From Rusavskia elegans (lineage: Eukaryota; Ascomycota; Lecanoromycetes; Teloschistales; Teloschistaceae): DNA of 64,000 nucleotides. Positions 63,217 through 64,000 of this stretch are shown here, piece by piece (position 1 is the first letter of the stretch; each line of letters begins with the position of its first letter). The notes under the pieces are model-generated. The model ran no database searches and was not told the DNA's origin. It saw nothing but the letters and a program-made list of their open reading frames with translations. Location of the stretch: positions 62,001-126,000 of the forward strand of contig SAUG01000052.1 of assembly GCA_011316305.1 (NCBI GenBank), given 5' to 3'. The translations under genes were made by a program, and so were the position numbers.

Positions 63217-64000
63217 CTACCAGTCCAATGGCTCATCAATCTGCTCGCCTCTGCTGGTCTTGGGGACGGGTACGGCCTCGACTTGGATCGGTCCTTTCCT
63301 ATTTTCTTTCTTCAAGTATCCACTACCATCCAGCCAGGGCGTGTCGAGGGTTCTGCGATCCTCGAATTTCTTGATCTTGTCTCCCATCTGCATCGTCAGG
63401 CCGATGTCGTCAAGACCGTTTACCAAGCAATGCTTGCGGAACTCTTCGACCTCGAATGCGGCCAGTTTTCCACCCCACGCGTTGTTGATCTGCTGATTCA
63501 CGAGATCAACCTCAATCTCCCGTCCTGCTCGAGCTTCCTCGGCGATCCTTTCTAAAGTTGGCTGGTCCGGAATAGCGACGGGAAGCATGCCATTTTTGAA
63601 TGTATTGTTGAAGAATATGTCGGCAAATGATGGAGCTATGATACAAGTGATGCCGAAATCGAGAAGTGCCCAAGGCGCATGCTCACGCGAGCTGCCACAA
63701 CCAAAGTTCGGCCCCGTAACAACCAAGATCTTCGCATGGCGGTAGGGTTCCTTGTTCAGCACGAAGTCTGCCTTTTCACCGCCTTCATCGTAGTAGCGAA
63801 GAGAGTGGAATAGGGCAGAGCCGAGACCGGTGCGTTTGATCGTCTTGAGGAATTGCTTTGGGATGATGGCATCTGTGTCTATGTTGGACCGTTCCATGGG
63901 TGCTGCAATACCCTTGAGTACTGTGAACTTGATTTGACCGCCCGAAGAACTTGCAGTGTTGCTCCCATCATGAGATTGTGACTCCTCGGGCAAATCCAAA
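63217..64000 (-). CDS. leu1: 3-isopropylmalate dehydratase, C-terminal (swivel) part, partial at window edge
   Basis: The second step of leucine biosynthesis, isomerising 2- to 3-isopropylmalate with a 4Fe-4S cluster. Only the C-terminal 260 codons lie in the window. The frame is open to the right edge, so the large catalytic domain with the cluster cysteines must lie beyond 64,000. In fungi the LeuC- and LeuD-like halves are fused in one protein of roughly 760-780 residues. Visible here are a short S/G/N-rich linker, then the LeuD-type domain with NIDTDAIIPKQFLK, the signature NFGCGSSREHAPWAL, and a tail ending EPLDW before TAG at 63,219-63,217. No intron is seen in this part. The symbol follows yeast LEU1; some fungi use other names. 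Confidence 0.93.
   Translation of the reverse strand, partial: LDLPEESQSHDGSNTASSSGGQIKFTVLKGIAAPMERSNIDTDAIIPKQFLKTIKRTGLGSALFHSLRYYDEGGEKADFVLNKEPYRHAKILVVTGPNFGCGSSREHAPWALLDFGITCIIAPSFADIFFNNTFKNGMLPVAIPDQPTLERIAEEARAGREIEVDLVNQQINNAWGGKLAAFEVEEFRKHCLVNGLDDIGLTMQMGDKIKKFEDRRTLDTPWLDGSGYLKKENRKGPIQVEAVPVPKTSRGEQIDEPLDW

Noticed and set aside
63010..63555. 181-codon plus-strand frame
   Set aside because: It overlaps the strongly conserved leucine-pathway gene on the opposite strand, so it is an antisense shadow.

Overview
The window looks like a chromosome segment of a filamentous ascomycete (Pezizomycotina; Dothideomycetes is my inference from gene style only). Two compartments meet at about position 48,045. 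The left 48 kb is extremely AT-rich, almost free of CA/TG dinucleotides but still carrying CG. It is full of TAA/TAG stops and has no intact gene. That is the signature of repeat-induced point mutation (RIP, C to T mainly at CpA). The right 16 kb has ordinary base composition, short spliced introns and recognisable housekeeping genes.

The left compartment is a nest of transposons whose order can be read from target-site duplications (TSDs). The oldest layer is a Ty1/copia LTR element on the minus strand, entering from beyond the left edge and ending at its 5' LTR at 39,858-40,033. It is split by a hAT-like element (428-16,935, 8-bp TSD), which contains a second hAT-like element (4,011-16,249, 8-bp TSD), which contains a roughly 9.8-kb DNA transposon with a tnp2/CACTA-like protein. 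The same old copia is split again by a middle-aged copy of its own family (17,974-33,131, TSD ACTAT), and that copy by a younger one (22,740-30,383, TSD TTAAA). hAT-like MITEs, tRNA-derived SINEs with 14-15-bp TSDs, an unclassified 1-kb repeat and a trinucleotide tract sit in and beside this nest. 43.5-47.4 kb is a further hAT-like copy in the opposite orientation. The copia family has a primer-binding site matching the initiator-tRNA(Met) anticodon arm once RIP transitions are allowed for, and an extra ORF-like tract between RNase H and the 3' LTR, apparently on the opposite strand.

The right compartment carries, left to right: a C2H2 zinc-finger plus fungal_trans transcription factor (+); an uncertain small minus-strand ORF with a possible LYR-type motif; a mitochondrial type I DnaJ chaperone, Mdj1 (+); the ESCRT-associated factor Bro1 (+, three exons); a six-exon acetate/ammonium-type membrane transporter of the GPR1/FUN34/YaaH family (-); and the C-terminal part of 3-isopropylmalate dehydratase (leucine biosynthesis, -), which runs off the right edge. 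These genes are functionally unrelated, as is usual in fungal chromosomes. Splice sites were placed by reading-frame and protein continuity. No complete new defence or biosynthetic system is visible; the unusual content is in the transposon nest.
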